Shown in pieces: positions 1 through 7,122 of a stretch of 7,252 nt of DNA; within the stretch, counting starts at the first letter, position 1, and each line of letters begins with the position of its first letter. The stretch covers positions 1 through 7,252 of the forward strand of contig JALULO010000221.1 in NCBI GenBank assembly GCA_027056215.1. The letters are read 5' to 3'. The notes below the pieces were generated by a model. It did no database searches, had not been told where the DNA came from, and worked only from the letters and a program-made list of their open reading frames with translations. Source of the stretch: Campylobacterales bacterium. Its GTDB lineage: Bacteria; Campylobacterota; Campylobacteria; Campylobacterales; QNZT01. Made by a program: the position numbers and the translations under genes.

Positions 1-1406
1 TGTGAGTCGGGGAAGAGATGGGGAAATTTATAAGCAAGCCATAGGTAGAGGCTTATTTTTTTGATCTCGTCTTCAGCTTTGAGGAGTTCAAGTTGTGTTT
101 TGGCGATACCTTTTAGGGTGACTGATGATTTGTATAGGACTACTTTTTGGTGGAGTATGGCATTGACATAAAAGAGGTATGCTTTTTTGATCAGGGGTGA
201 TTTTGTACTAACCGGTGCACCTGCGAGTAGATACTTTGTTTCTAGGTTGAGTTGTTTTTTTTGATCAAGTATGTTGGATAAGTCTAGCATATAGCCGATG
301 TTTGCTGCACTAAATGGTCCTGTAAACTTCATGTGTTGGGTGTAGTAAGCTAGTATCTGGTGGAGATTTTCTGTTTTGAGGTGTTTGGATAGTGATAGTA
401 TCTGTGATGTTGTTGCTTTGACATGAAAAGGTGGTTTGATGGTGTGTAATGGTGCGTGAAACTGGGTATCTATGTGTTGCAATACACTAGCACTGGTAGC
501 CCCTATAAAACCTTTTTCATGATGTCCATATCTACCGGCACGTCCTGCTATCTGGATGATTTCATTTGGTGTTAAAGGGCGGTTTTCGATGCCGTCAAAC
601 TTGCTATCTGTCGTAAAGAGTATCGTTTCTATAGGGAGGTTTAAGCCCATGGCGATGGCATCTGTAGCAACTAAGATATCGCTTTGTCCTTCTCTAAATC
701 GTTTGGCTTCTTCTTTTCTAACTTCGGGGGAGAGGTTTCCGTATAGAACAGATACGCGGTGTTTTTTGGAGAGTTTTGATTTGAGTTTGAGTACTTCGGT
801 TCGCGAAAAAGCGATGAGAGCTGTGTTCTTTTGGATATGTTTAAGGGGTGTTGCATTGGGTAGAACTTCGAGTGGATTTTTGCGATAAAACTTGACAACT
901 TCCAACTCTTCACCAAGGTACTGGGCTATCTTTTTGATGGCTTCAAGTGCATTGACACTACCCGTCATGATCACGTTTTGGGCGGGTGCTCCGACGATGG
1001 CATTTACCCATGCCCAGCCACGATCTGGATCGGCTAACATCTGGATTTCATCGATTACACAGATATCTACGTCCATATTGTAGTTTAGCATTTCGATGGT
1101 CGAGCAAACATGTCCGGCTTCTTCATCGATGATTTCTTCTTCGCCGGTGATGAGTGAAACGGGGATATCGTGTTCTTTGATGGATTCAAAGTTTTCAAGT
1201 GCTAGTAGGCGTAAGGGTGCTAGGTACATCCCACAATCCGCCTCCATGAGTTCCTGTATCGCTTGATGTGTTTTACCACTGTTGGTTGGTCCTACATAGA
1301 AAAAGAGTTTACGTTTTTTTTCACGTGCGAGAGGGAAAAGTGTTTTGAGATCACAGTGCAAGAGTGCATGAAGCTTCTCTTGCCAGCTTTGATTTTGTTG
1401 TTTCAT
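1..1406 (-). CDS. Suv3-type DExH-box RNA/DNA helicase, C-terminus cut by window edge
   Basis: ATP-dependent superfamily 2 helicase of the Suv3 group. In mitochondria Suv3 unwinds RNA for the degradosome; a role in RNA turnover here is inferred from that family. The 468 residues in the window have no stop and run off the left edge. Seen in the translation: Walker A GPTNSGKT (39-46), the Suv3-typical DEIQ box (119-122), motif III TGS (148-150), motif V VATDAIAMGLNLP (246-258) and motif VI QIAGRAGRYG (285-294). The last residues, LYLWLAYKFPHLFP (453-466), resemble the conserved Suv3 C-terminal domain, so little is probably missing. No signal peptide is seen, so it should be cytoplasmic. The ATG lies 6 bp after the stop of the TRAP binding protein, in the same frame, with AGGA overlapping that stop (4-nt spacer), which suggests termination-reinitiation. 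It is the last visible gene of the operon. Confidence 0.9.
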   Translation of the reverse strand, partial: MKQQNQSWQEKLHALLHCDLKTLFPLAREKKRKLFFYVGPTNSGKTHQAIQELMEADCGMYLAPLRLLALENFESIKEHDIPVSLITGEEEIIDEEAGHVCSTIEMLNYNMDVDICVIDEIQMLADPDRGWAWVNAIVGAPAQNVIMTGSVNALEAIKKIAQYLGEELEVVKFYRKNPLEVLPNATPLKHIQKNTALIAFSRTEVLKLKSKLSKKHRVSVLYGNLSPEVRKEEAKRFREGQSDILVATDAIAMGLNLPIETILFTTDSKFDGIENRPLTPNEIIQIAGRAGRYGHHEKGFIGATSASVLQHIDTQFHAPLHTIKPPFHVKATTSQILSLSKHLKTENLHQILAYYTQHMKFTGPFSAANIGYMLDLSNILDQKKQLNLETKYLLAGAPVSTKSPLIKKAYLFYVNAILHQKVVLYKSSVTLKGIAKTQLELLKAEDEIKKISLYLWLAYKFPHLFPDS

Positions 1407-1412
1407 ACGATC

Positions 1413-2525
1413 CTAACGGACTTCAAGATAATCTTTTAAACCGATATCTGTCCATGGTTTGTTGAGTTCTAAAAAGGCATATGCATTTTCCCAAATACGT
1501 TTGAAATCGGCACTTTTGGCACTTTTTTCTTTCGCAACTTCGAGCATCGCTTTTTTTGCAGCTTTGAGAACATCTTCTGGGAGTTGTCCAATGTGTACGT
1601 CATTTTCTTTGACTATTTTTAGGGCTTTTGCATTTTCGAGTTGAAACTCACTGGTCATAGTGGCATTCATCTCTTGTGATGCCATCTCAATCATAAGCTT
1701 TTGTTCATCGGAGAGCTTTTCATACTTTCGTTTGTTAAAGACGAGAGAGAGGGAACTTCCTGGTTCATGCCATCCTGTATAGTAGTATTTTGCAACCTTT
1801 TGAAAGCCCATTTTCGTATCGAGTGAGGGTCCGAGCCATTCGGTTGCATCGAGTACATTTCTCTCTAGTGCGACATAAATCTCACCGGCAGGAAGTAGGG
1901 TAGGTTTGACACCGAGTTTAGAAAAGACTTCACCTCCAAGACCTGGAATTCGCATCTTTAAGCCTTTCAAATCATCAAGGGATTTGATCTCTTTCTTAAA
2001 CCAGCCACCCATCTGTACATCTGTATTACCACCTTTGAAGGGTATGAGATTGTATTTGGCGTAGAGTTCACGCCAAAGTTTCATGCCATCTCCCCAGTCA
2101 AACCAAGCGTTCATCTCAGCGGCGATCATCCCAAAGGGGAAACCTGTAAAAAGATTAAATGCTTCGTTTTTGCCTTTGTAATAGTACGCAGCTGAGTGAT
2201 AGGCATCAATAGCCCCTGCACTGGTTGCGTCAAATACACCAAGGGCAGGGACGAGGACATTTTTGGGAAACACTTTGACTTCGATACTGCCGCCACTGAC
2301 TTGTGTCAGTCTGGTGGCAAAGCGTTCAACGCCCGTACCCATGATGGGGAAGTTTGCCGGCCAACTTGTTGCAAGTTTGATTTTGACTTTTTTGCCTTTA
2401 TTGTAGTGAAATGTTTTTGCTTTATGATCTGCCTTGGGATCTCTTGGCAACTCTCTACATCCTGCTACACCTGAAGCGATCGTTGCGGTGGCGATTGTTG
2501 TTTTGATAAAGTCTCTTCGTTTCAT
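1413..2525 (-). CDS. TRAP transporter substrate-binding lipoprotein, DctP/TakP-like
   Basis: Periplasmic binding protein of a TRAP (Na+-driven) uptake system, 370 residues, normal for the DctP family. The N-terminus KRRDFIK (2-8) is a twin-arginine signal, and VAGC (20-23) is a lipobox, so export by Tat as a lipoprotein anchored at Cys23 is predicted. The mature part begins around residue 46 with VKIKLATSWPANFP and matches the TakP/mannitol-chloroaromatic subgroup. Gln171, Arg192 (MRIPGLGG) and Glu229-Trp230 (ATEWLGP) sit where TakP binds the carboxylate and a metal ion, so a 2-oxoacid, lactate-like or related organic acid is the best guess for ligand. No DctQ or DctM membrane subunit is in the window; upstream is an antiporter and downstream a helicase, so its partners must be elsewhere. 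The ATG has a strong AAGGAG site and lies 9 bp after the antiporter stop. Confidence 0.9.
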   Translation of the reverse strand: MKRRDFIKTTIATATIASGVAGCRELPRDPKADHKAKTFHYNKGKKVKIKLATSWPANFPIMGTGVERFATRLTQVSGGSIEVKVFPKNVLVPALGVFDATSAGAIDAYHSAAYYYKGKNEAFNLFTGFPFGMIAAEMNAWFDWGDGMKLWRELYAKYNLIPFKGGNTDVQMGGWFKKEIKSLDDLKGLKMRIPGLGGEVFSKLGVKPTLLPAGEIYVALERNVLDATEWLGPSLDTKMGFQKVAKYYYTGWHEPGSSLSLVFNKRKYEKLSDEQKLMIEMASQEMNATMTSEFQLENAKALKIVKENDVHIGQLPEDVLKAAKKAMLEVAKEKSAKSADFKRIWENAYAFLELNKPWTDIGLKDYLEVR

Positions 2526-2529
2526 CTTT

Positions 2530-2535
2530 CTCCTT
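2530..2535 (-). promoter_or_regulatory. Shine-Dalgarno site of the TRAP binding protein
   Basis: AAGGAG ends 4 nt before the ATG at 2525 and its first base overlaps the TAA stop of the antiporter gene. It is the strongest ribosome binding site in the window and fixes the start that gives the complete Tat signal. Confidence 0.75.
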
Positions 2536-3707
2536 TAATATAAACCAGCGATAACAGCATAACACAAGAAAAGCATCAGATGTGATATCCCTTCAAAGTA
2601 GTTGGTTTCTCCATCGTCCGTTGTTTTCCATGCAAGTATAATGGTAAAGATCAGTGCACCGATCTCTAGTGGGTTAAAGTTTAATGGCAAGATAACACCT
2701 GCATAATAGCCCAAAACCAACAGGGATGGAACGGTTAAAAGGATCGAAACAGTTGATGCTCCCATCGCGATATTGACTACTCTTTGGATTTGATCGTTTT
2801 TGGCTGCTTTGATAGCGGTAAAAATCTCTGGAGCGACAGAAATAACCGCGATCGTAAGACCAGCGAGTCCTACTGGTAAACCTATCTCTTTAAAAACGTG
2901 CATACCATCTTTGGCAAATACTTCAGCTAAGATACCGATGATAAAAATCAAACCAAAGATAACGAGAAAATTTGCATACGTCGGTAACTTGTCAAAAAGG
3001 TAGTGTTCGGGGATCTCTTCGTGTTCGAGTCCCTCTTCTGCAAGTTTTCGTTTAAAGCGAAAGATACGGCTTTTGGCTGTGGCTTTGAAAAAGTGTGTAT
3101 GTGTCTTGGTTTGAAATATCAAGATGGTGATATAAAAGAGAAATAACAATGCACCAATCATAAAACTGGCTTTTTCCATGGTTTCCTTGTCATGTCCGCT
3201 ATGTCCGAGGATACTTGGAACAAGCAGGGCAAGAGCAGCAACGTATAAAATGGTTGTGTAAGAGCTTGAGGTATCTTCGTTGTGTTGTTGCTCTGTAAAG
3301 GCAAGACCACCGATAAACACAGCGAGTCCTAATAGTACATTCATGTCAACAATCACTGCAGAGATGATACCACCCTGAACGGTTTGTATCGCTTCGGGTG
3401 AGTGGGGTGCTTGTAACATGATGTTAAATAATAGCAGGATTTCAACAGCTACTGCGGTGAAAGTTAGTACAAAACTACCATAAGGCTCATCCAAACGTTC
3501 GGCTAGGATATCAGCAACTTCTGAAACGGTGATAGATAAAGCTATGATAGAAAGTGCTGCAAAGATAGTACTGATTTGTGTATTGCCGTTGTGGTGAAAG
3601 TAGTATGCCGCAAAAGCGAGGAGGACACCGCCTATGATATCCCAATAATTTTCTATAAATGCGTTGTGTTCGTGATGCGGATGCATCGACTGGGGGTTTG
3701 AGTCCAT
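2535..3707 (-). CDS. chaA: ChaA-type Ca2+ (Na+/K+)/H+ antiporter, CaCA superfamily
   Basis: Inner-membrane cation/proton antiporter, 390 residues; E. coli ChaA is about 366. About 11 hydrophobic segments can be seen (roughly 22-39, 45-65, 78-100, 112-138, 151-168, 181-200, 243-265, 276-300, 310-335, 345-360 and 373-389), in two halves joined by a charged loop at about 201-242. The first half carries RLDEPYG (71-77) and the alpha-1 repeat with Glu89 (TAVAVEI). The second has the alpha-2 repeat with Glu294 (VISVAPEIFTAI), followed by QRVVNIAMGAS (308-318), all typical of ChaA. The two glutamates are the expected ion-binding residues. The N-terminus is His-rich (HPHHEH, 9-14), and further His lie at 169-172 and 203-205. 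The family is clear; whether Ca2+, Na+ or K+ is the main substrate is not. An in-frame TAA lies three codons upstream, so 3707 is the furthest possible ATG. Confidence 0.88.
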   Translation of the reverse strand: MDSNPQSMHPHHEHNAFIENYWDIIGGVLLAFAAYYFHHNGNTQISTIFAALSIIALSITVSEVADILAERLDEPYGSFVLTFTAVAVEILLLFNIMLQAPHSPEAIQTVQGGIISAVIVDMNVLLGLAVFIGGLAFTEQQHNEDTSSSYTTILYVAALALLVPSILGHSGHDKETMEKASFMIGALLFLFYITILIFQTKTHTHFFKATAKSRIFRFKRKLAEEGLEHEEIPEHYLFDKLPTYANFLVIFGLIFIIGILAEVFAKDGMHVFKEIGLPVGLAGLTIAVISVAPEIFTAIKAAKNDQIQRVVNIAMGASTVSILLTVPSLLVLGYYAGVILPLNFNPLEIGALIFTIILAWKTTDDGETNYFEGISHLMLFLCYAVIAGLY

Positions 3708-3719
3708 CTGTTTTTAGTG

Positions 3720-3724
3720 CTCCT
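3720..3724 (-). promoter_or_regulatory. Shine-Dalgarno site of chaA, long spacer
   Basis: AGGAG overlaps the TAG stop of the upstream gene and lies 12 nt before the ATG at 3707, longer than the usual 5-9 nt. No other in-frame start is closer, because TAA lies three codons upstream of the ATG. Translation may be weak or depend on ribosomes ending on the upstream gene. Confidence 0.5.
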
Positions 3725-4724
3725 AGAAAAGAGAGAGTTGCTCTTTTACGTGTGAATTTTGTAATATATCTACAATTTTTGGTAGATCTGCATTGATTAT
3801 AGCAAAATTAAATTCAAGTTCTTTTAATTTTTTAATTTCCGATAGATTTTTATAGCGTATTGTTTGGATCGAAAGATTTATTTCTTTGGCGTGTGGTTTG
3901 GATAGAAAAAGAACTGTACGTGCCCATGGAGCTTTGTTTTGTAAGTAGTTGGAAGCGGTTTTTAGTATCTGTACATCCTTAACGACTATGAGTGTAAAGG
4001 GTGTTGTGCCATATGGTCTGATTTGAAGTTCTTTGTTGACAAAGAGAGGATAAAAGTCAGGGATGTAATCACACTTTGTGATATCGTAATATAAAAGTTT
4101 TGTATCTAAACAGTTTAAAATAGATTCAAACTGTTTGATAAAAAGTTCTGGTATCTTGATATTTTCATAGTAGATTTCTTTATAGGTGAAACTTGTTTGA
4201 AAGAGTGAGGATTTGGTTATCTGCAAAGTTTGATAGATGGCGATATCTGGTGTTTCATATCCTGGGTAAATGTTTTGTAAATAGTGTTTATCTGAACAGA
4301 TGATGATTGTGTTGTCGTTGACACTATAGAGTGCTTGAAAGTTTTGTTTTGCATCGTTGTGTAAAAATATAATCTCTTCTTTTGAGACGATATGTTGCAT
4401 CAAATGGGCACTGATAATATCAAAATAGACAAAATGCAATTTTCGATCCATCAGATAATATCGTAAAATCCCAGTTAAGGCATCTTCAATATCCTCACAG
4501 CGAAGCCAGGCTATCTCTTCATCAAGGATATTGACTTTTTTATCACTGAGTATGGCATAGGCATCACGTGCGATAGCGGTTTTTATCTCTTGTGGATCAT
4601 TTCCGACAAAAAGATCCCCTCTTTTGACTTTTAAAGGATCAAATATGACACGTTCAAAAGAGGAGATAAACGGGGTATTTAAGAGTTTTGCATCTGTAAG
4701 CTTTGCGAGGTTCTCAAAGGTCAT
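3723..4724 (-). CDS. Divergent Mur-ligase-like protein lacking the ATP-binding loop
   Basis: Hypothetical protein of 333 residues. Residues about 23-61 (FERVIFDPLKVKRGDLFVG and on to AYAILSD) read like the UDP-substrate-binding N-terminal domain of MurE/MurF. Weak resemblance continues: LHFVYFDIISAHLMQHI (96-112) sits where Mur ligases have their GTNGKT loop, and 234-274 could match the C-terminal Mur domain. No GKT/GKS motif is present anywhere, and the protein is much shorter than MurF (about 450-490), so it is probably not an active ligase. No signal peptide or membrane segment is seen. Its ATG overlaps the metG stop by 4 bp (ATGA) and has no good Shine-Dalgarno site, so it relies on coupling to metG. 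The DNA is clearly more AT-rich than its neighbours, which fits relaxed constraint. The Mur link is inferred from pattern only; the function is unknown. Confidence 0.75.
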   Translation of the reverse strand: MTFENLAKLTDAKLLNTPFISSFERVIFDPLKVKRGDLFVGNDPQEIKTAIARDAYAILSDKKVNILDEEIAWLRCEDIEDALTGILRYYLMDRKLHFVYFDIISAHLMQHIVSKEEIIFLHNDAKQNFQALYSVNDNTIIICSDKHYLQNIYPGYETPDIAIYQTLQITKSSLFQTSFTYKEIYYENIKIPELFIKQFESILNCLDTKLLYYDITKCDYIPDFYPLFVNKELQIRPYGTTPFTLIVVKDVQILKTASNYLQNKAPWARTVLFLSKPHAKEINLSIQTIRYKNLSEIKKLKELEFNFAIINADLPKIVDILQNSHVKEQLSLF

Positions 4725-6649
4725 CCAACAGGTGTACCATTTTTCTTAGAACTTTCTGGTCGTATGAGGCTTAATCCTGACTTATCTTTGGCGGCAAGCA
4801 ACATCCCTTCTGAAAGATTACCCATGATTTTTGCTGGTTTGAGGTTGCTGACAACACATACTTGTGTATTTATCAGTGACTCTGGCGTATAAAACTCTTT
4901 GATTCCAGCGATGATTTGACGTGGTTTTTCTTCGCCAAGATCGACTTTTAATTGCAGTAAACGGTCACTTTTTGCTACTTCACTGGCTTCTAAAATAGTA
5001 CCTATTTTAAGTTTTGTTTGAAAAAACTGATCTATAGTGATGATGCCTTCTTCTTGTTTGGGCTCTTTTTTCTTTTCCTGTGTTGCAACTGGTTCAGGTG
5101 CTTTGAGTAACTCTTCTTCTATCTTTGGAAAGAGTGGCGGTACTTTTGTCATGGTAAAAGTATCTAGTAACTCTTTGTTAACGATATACTTTTGATAACT
5201 ATCATGCGTGATGACAAAACCGAGTGATTTACTGATGGTGGCACATGTTTTTGGCATGACAGGGCTTAGTTTGATAGTGACTTTTGCCAGTAAGTTTGCC
5301 ACAAGTGCCACAAGTGCAAGTGCTTCTTCTGTCTTTCCCTCTTTGATTTTTACCCATGGCTCGTACATAGCGATAGATTGGTTCGCGATGGTGAGTATTT
5401 TCCATAACTCTTCCAAATATCGGTTGAGTTGTAGATCGTAGATGAAAGAGGGCAGTTTTTCGATGATTTTTTCTGCGGTATCTATCTCTTTTTTGTGGTA
5501 TGCCAAAATATCTTTTGAGTCAACGAGAAAATCGCTGTATTTACCACTCATACCGATGATACGATTTAAAAGATTCCCAAGATCATTGCTGAGGTCTGAG
5601 TTGACACGGTCTATAAGTGCTTTTTGGCTAAAGTCACCATCTTGACCAAAAGGTACTTCTCTCATCAGAAAATAACGAAAATTTTCCAATCCATACGCCT
5701 GGGCTACTTCAGCTGGATCTACGACATTGCCTTTGGATTTACTCATCTTTTCACCGTTTCGTGTCCACCAGCCATGTGCTCCGATATGCTTTGGTAATGG
5801 TAAATCAAGACTCATCAAAAAAGCAGGCCAGTAAATGGCATGAAAACGAAGGATGTCTTTTCCCACCAAGTGTACAGTAGCTGGCCAAAAGTGCAAGTTT
5901 TTTTCATCAGAGCCATAGCCAAGGGCAGTGATATAGTTCATCAATGCATCTAACCAGACATACATCACATGTTTTGGATCGTTCATGGATTCTGGAAGTT
6001 TAACACCCCAGTCAAAACTTGTACGTGTGATAGAGAGGTCATGAAGACCTTGTTTGACAAAGTTTATGACTTCATTTTTCTTAGCTTTTGGCAAAACGCA
6101 TTTATCTTTATCTGCATACCATGCTAGTAACTGGTCTTCATATTTTGAGAGTTTGAAGAAATAGCTTTCCTCTTTAACGATAGAAGTTGGTTTACCACAA
6201 TCTGGGCAAAACTGTTCATCGATGAGTTGGGTTTTTGTAAAAAAGCTCTCACAACTAACACAATAAAATCCCTCATAGTTATCTTTGTAGATATCCCCCT
6301 TATCGTACATGATTTCAAAGGCTTTTTGTACACCTTTTTGATGTTGTTCGTCTGTTGTTCGGATAAATTTATCGTAACTGATGTCAAATGCATCCCAGAG
6401 GGTTTTAAACTTTCCACTGATTTCATCGGCATAGGCTTGTGGTGTTTTTCCTCTTTTTTGTGCGGCTTCTTGAATCTTTTGTCCATGTTCATCCGTTCCC
6501 GTTAAGAAAAGGGTTTGAAGACCTATCAATCGTGAGTAACGTGCCAAAGTATCTGCGATGATAGTGGTATAGGCATGACCGATGTGTGGCACATCGTTAA
6601 CATAATAGATCGGGGTTGTGATATAAGCTCTTTTACAGTCGTTTGACAT
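4721..6649 (-). CDS. metG: Methionyl-tRNA synthetase (MetRS)
   Basis: Charges tRNA-Met with methionine using ATP, in the cytoplasm; needed for initiation and elongation. It has 642 residues from the chosen start. In order: Rossmann catalytic core with HIGH (22-25), a zinc site CVSC and CPDC (Cys130, 133, 148, 151) as in Thermus-type enzymes, YVWLDALMNYITALGY (230-245), KMSKS (301-305), a helical anticodon-binding domain (about 340-500), a charged Lys/Glu-rich linker (about 508-536), and a C-terminal EMAPII/Trbp111-like tRNA-binding domain (about 540-642) that makes MetRS dimers in related enzymes. All key residues are present. An ATG 12 bp upstream (6661) is also in frame, but it has no ribosome binding site, and GGAAG directly after it suits the ATG at 6649. 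This is the first gene of the operon; its stop overlaps the next start. Confidence 0.96.
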   Translation of the reverse strand: MSNDCKRAYITTPIYYVNDVPHIGHAYTTIIADTLARYSRLIGLQTLFLTGTDEHGQKIQEAAQKRGKTPQAYADEISGKFKTLWDAFDISYDKFIRTTDEQHQKGVQKAFEIMYDKGDIYKDNYEGFYCVSCESFFTKTQLIDEQFCPDCGKPTSIVKEESYFFKLSKYEDQLLAWYADKDKCVLPKAKKNEVINFVKQGLHDLSITRTSFDWGVKLPESMNDPKHVMYVWLDALMNYITALGYGSDEKNLHFWPATVHLVGKDILRFHAIYWPAFLMSLDLPLPKHIGAHGWWTRNGEKMSKSKGNVVDPAEVAQAYGLENFRYFLMREVPFGQDGDFSQKALIDRVNSDLSNDLGNLLNRIIGMSGKYSDFLVDSKDILAYHKKEIDTAEKIIEKLPSFIYDLQLNRYLEELWKILTIANQSIAMYEPWVKIKEGKTEEALALVALVANLLAKVTIKLSPVMPKTCATISKSLGFVITHDSYQKYIVNKELLDTFTMTKVPPLFPKIEEELLKAPEPVATQEKKKEPKQEEGIITIDQFFQTKLKIGTILEASEVAKSDRLLQLKVDLGEEKPRQIIAGIKEFYTPESLINTQVCVVSNLKPAKIMGNLSEGMLLAAKDKSGLSLIRPESSKKNGTPVG

Positions 6650-6654
6650 AAGTA

Positions 6655-6659
6655 CTTCC
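6655..6659 (-). promoter_or_regulatory. Shine-Dalgarno site that decides the metG start
   Basis: GGAAG lies 5 nt before the ATG at 6649. It overlaps the last base of the alternative ATG at 6661, and nothing SD-like precedes that one, so the internal ATG is preferred. Confidence 0.5.
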
Positions 6660-6704
6660 ATATGTGATTTTTTAGCCTAAATGGTACTACAAGATTGCTT
6701 AACT

Positions 6705-6733
6705 ACTATAAAAATCCATAGACTACTTGATAG
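6705..6733 (-). promoter_or_regulatory. Possible sigma70-type promoter for the metG operon
   Basis: A TATAGT box (5 of 6 matches to TATAAT) lies at 6705-6710 on the minus strand, with a weak CTATCA -35 candidate 17 nt upstream at 6728-6733. Poor -35 boxes are common in Campylobacterota. Transcription would begin near 6698, giving a leader of about 50 nt. The box overlaps the stop codon of the DUF2459 remnant, so part of the match may be chance. Confidence 0.3.
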
Positions 6734-7122
6734 GATAAAGGGGTCCAGGGTGAAACGGGGATATTTGCTTTGTTTAGCATGTTACCTGCCCATGTATTGC
6801 AAGTGTAAAACATATTATAGGGATTCTTTGCCTTAAAATAATAAAAATTAGTGTTATGGGTTATGGGTATAAGTTGATGATCTTGATATGCACATGAATC
6901 AAGTATGGCTTTTTGCAGTTTTTGATAAGAAGACTTTGATATTTTAAGTGGGATAACGGAGCTATCTTGTTTGATTGCCTGATAATGCCCTACTTGAATC
7001 ACAGAAGAAGTATTGAGAAAAATGGCTTTGAACGTTGTTTTTAATTGTATATCTTTCCATTGTGGTGTGTTTAGCATAAACTTTTGATCACCATAGCTAA
7101 ATGCTAAAAAACCTTTTTTTAT
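6706..7122 (-). pseudogene. DUF2459 family protein, N-terminal part removed by IS30-type insertion
   Basis: C-terminal part of a DUF2459 (TIGR02117-type) protein; function unknown. The remaining frame of about 138 residues reads KKGFLAFSYGDQKFML, then NTPQWKDI, then the conserved end YNMFYTCNTW with NIPVSPWTPL. Members of this family are usually over 200 residues and begin with a signal or membrane segment and an N-terminal block; both are absent. Immediately upstream lies the end of an IS30-family element, so the 5' part was most likely separated by insertion. The frame stays open to an ATG at 7221, which would give 171 residues, but the first 33 or so are the transposase gene read in another frame and are not native. 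The remnant has no internal stop or frameshift, which suggests a recent event. It ends 56 bp before metG. Confidence 0.75.

Noticed and set aside
556..888. Plus-strand open frame of 110 codons
   Set aside because: It lies antisense within the Suv3 helicase motif region, has no family-like sequence, and the minus-strand motifs are unmistakable. The plus frame at 892-1083 and the minus frame at 671-916 are shadows of the same gene.
2196..2474. Plus-strand open frame of 92 codons with several Cys
   Set aside because: It is antisense to the Tat signal and N-terminal domain of the TRAP binding protein; the Cys pattern shows no known motif.
5300..5330. Short direct repeats of a caagtgc-type unit
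   Set aside because: They encode the Ala/Leu/Val-rich helix of MetRS and are explained by the protein sequence.
6124..6505. Overlapping frames on both strands (122 and 92 codons)
   Set aside because: Both lie wholly inside the MetRS catalytic core and zinc domain and have no recognisable features.
6650..6657. Palindrome AAGTACTT in front of metG as an operator
   Set aside because: Eight bases are too short to separate from chance and overlap the ribosome binding site.
6650..6705. T-box, S-box or other riboswitch ahead of metG
   Set aside because: The gap is only 56 nt, with no T-box sequence or stable stem, and such leaders are not expected in this phylum.
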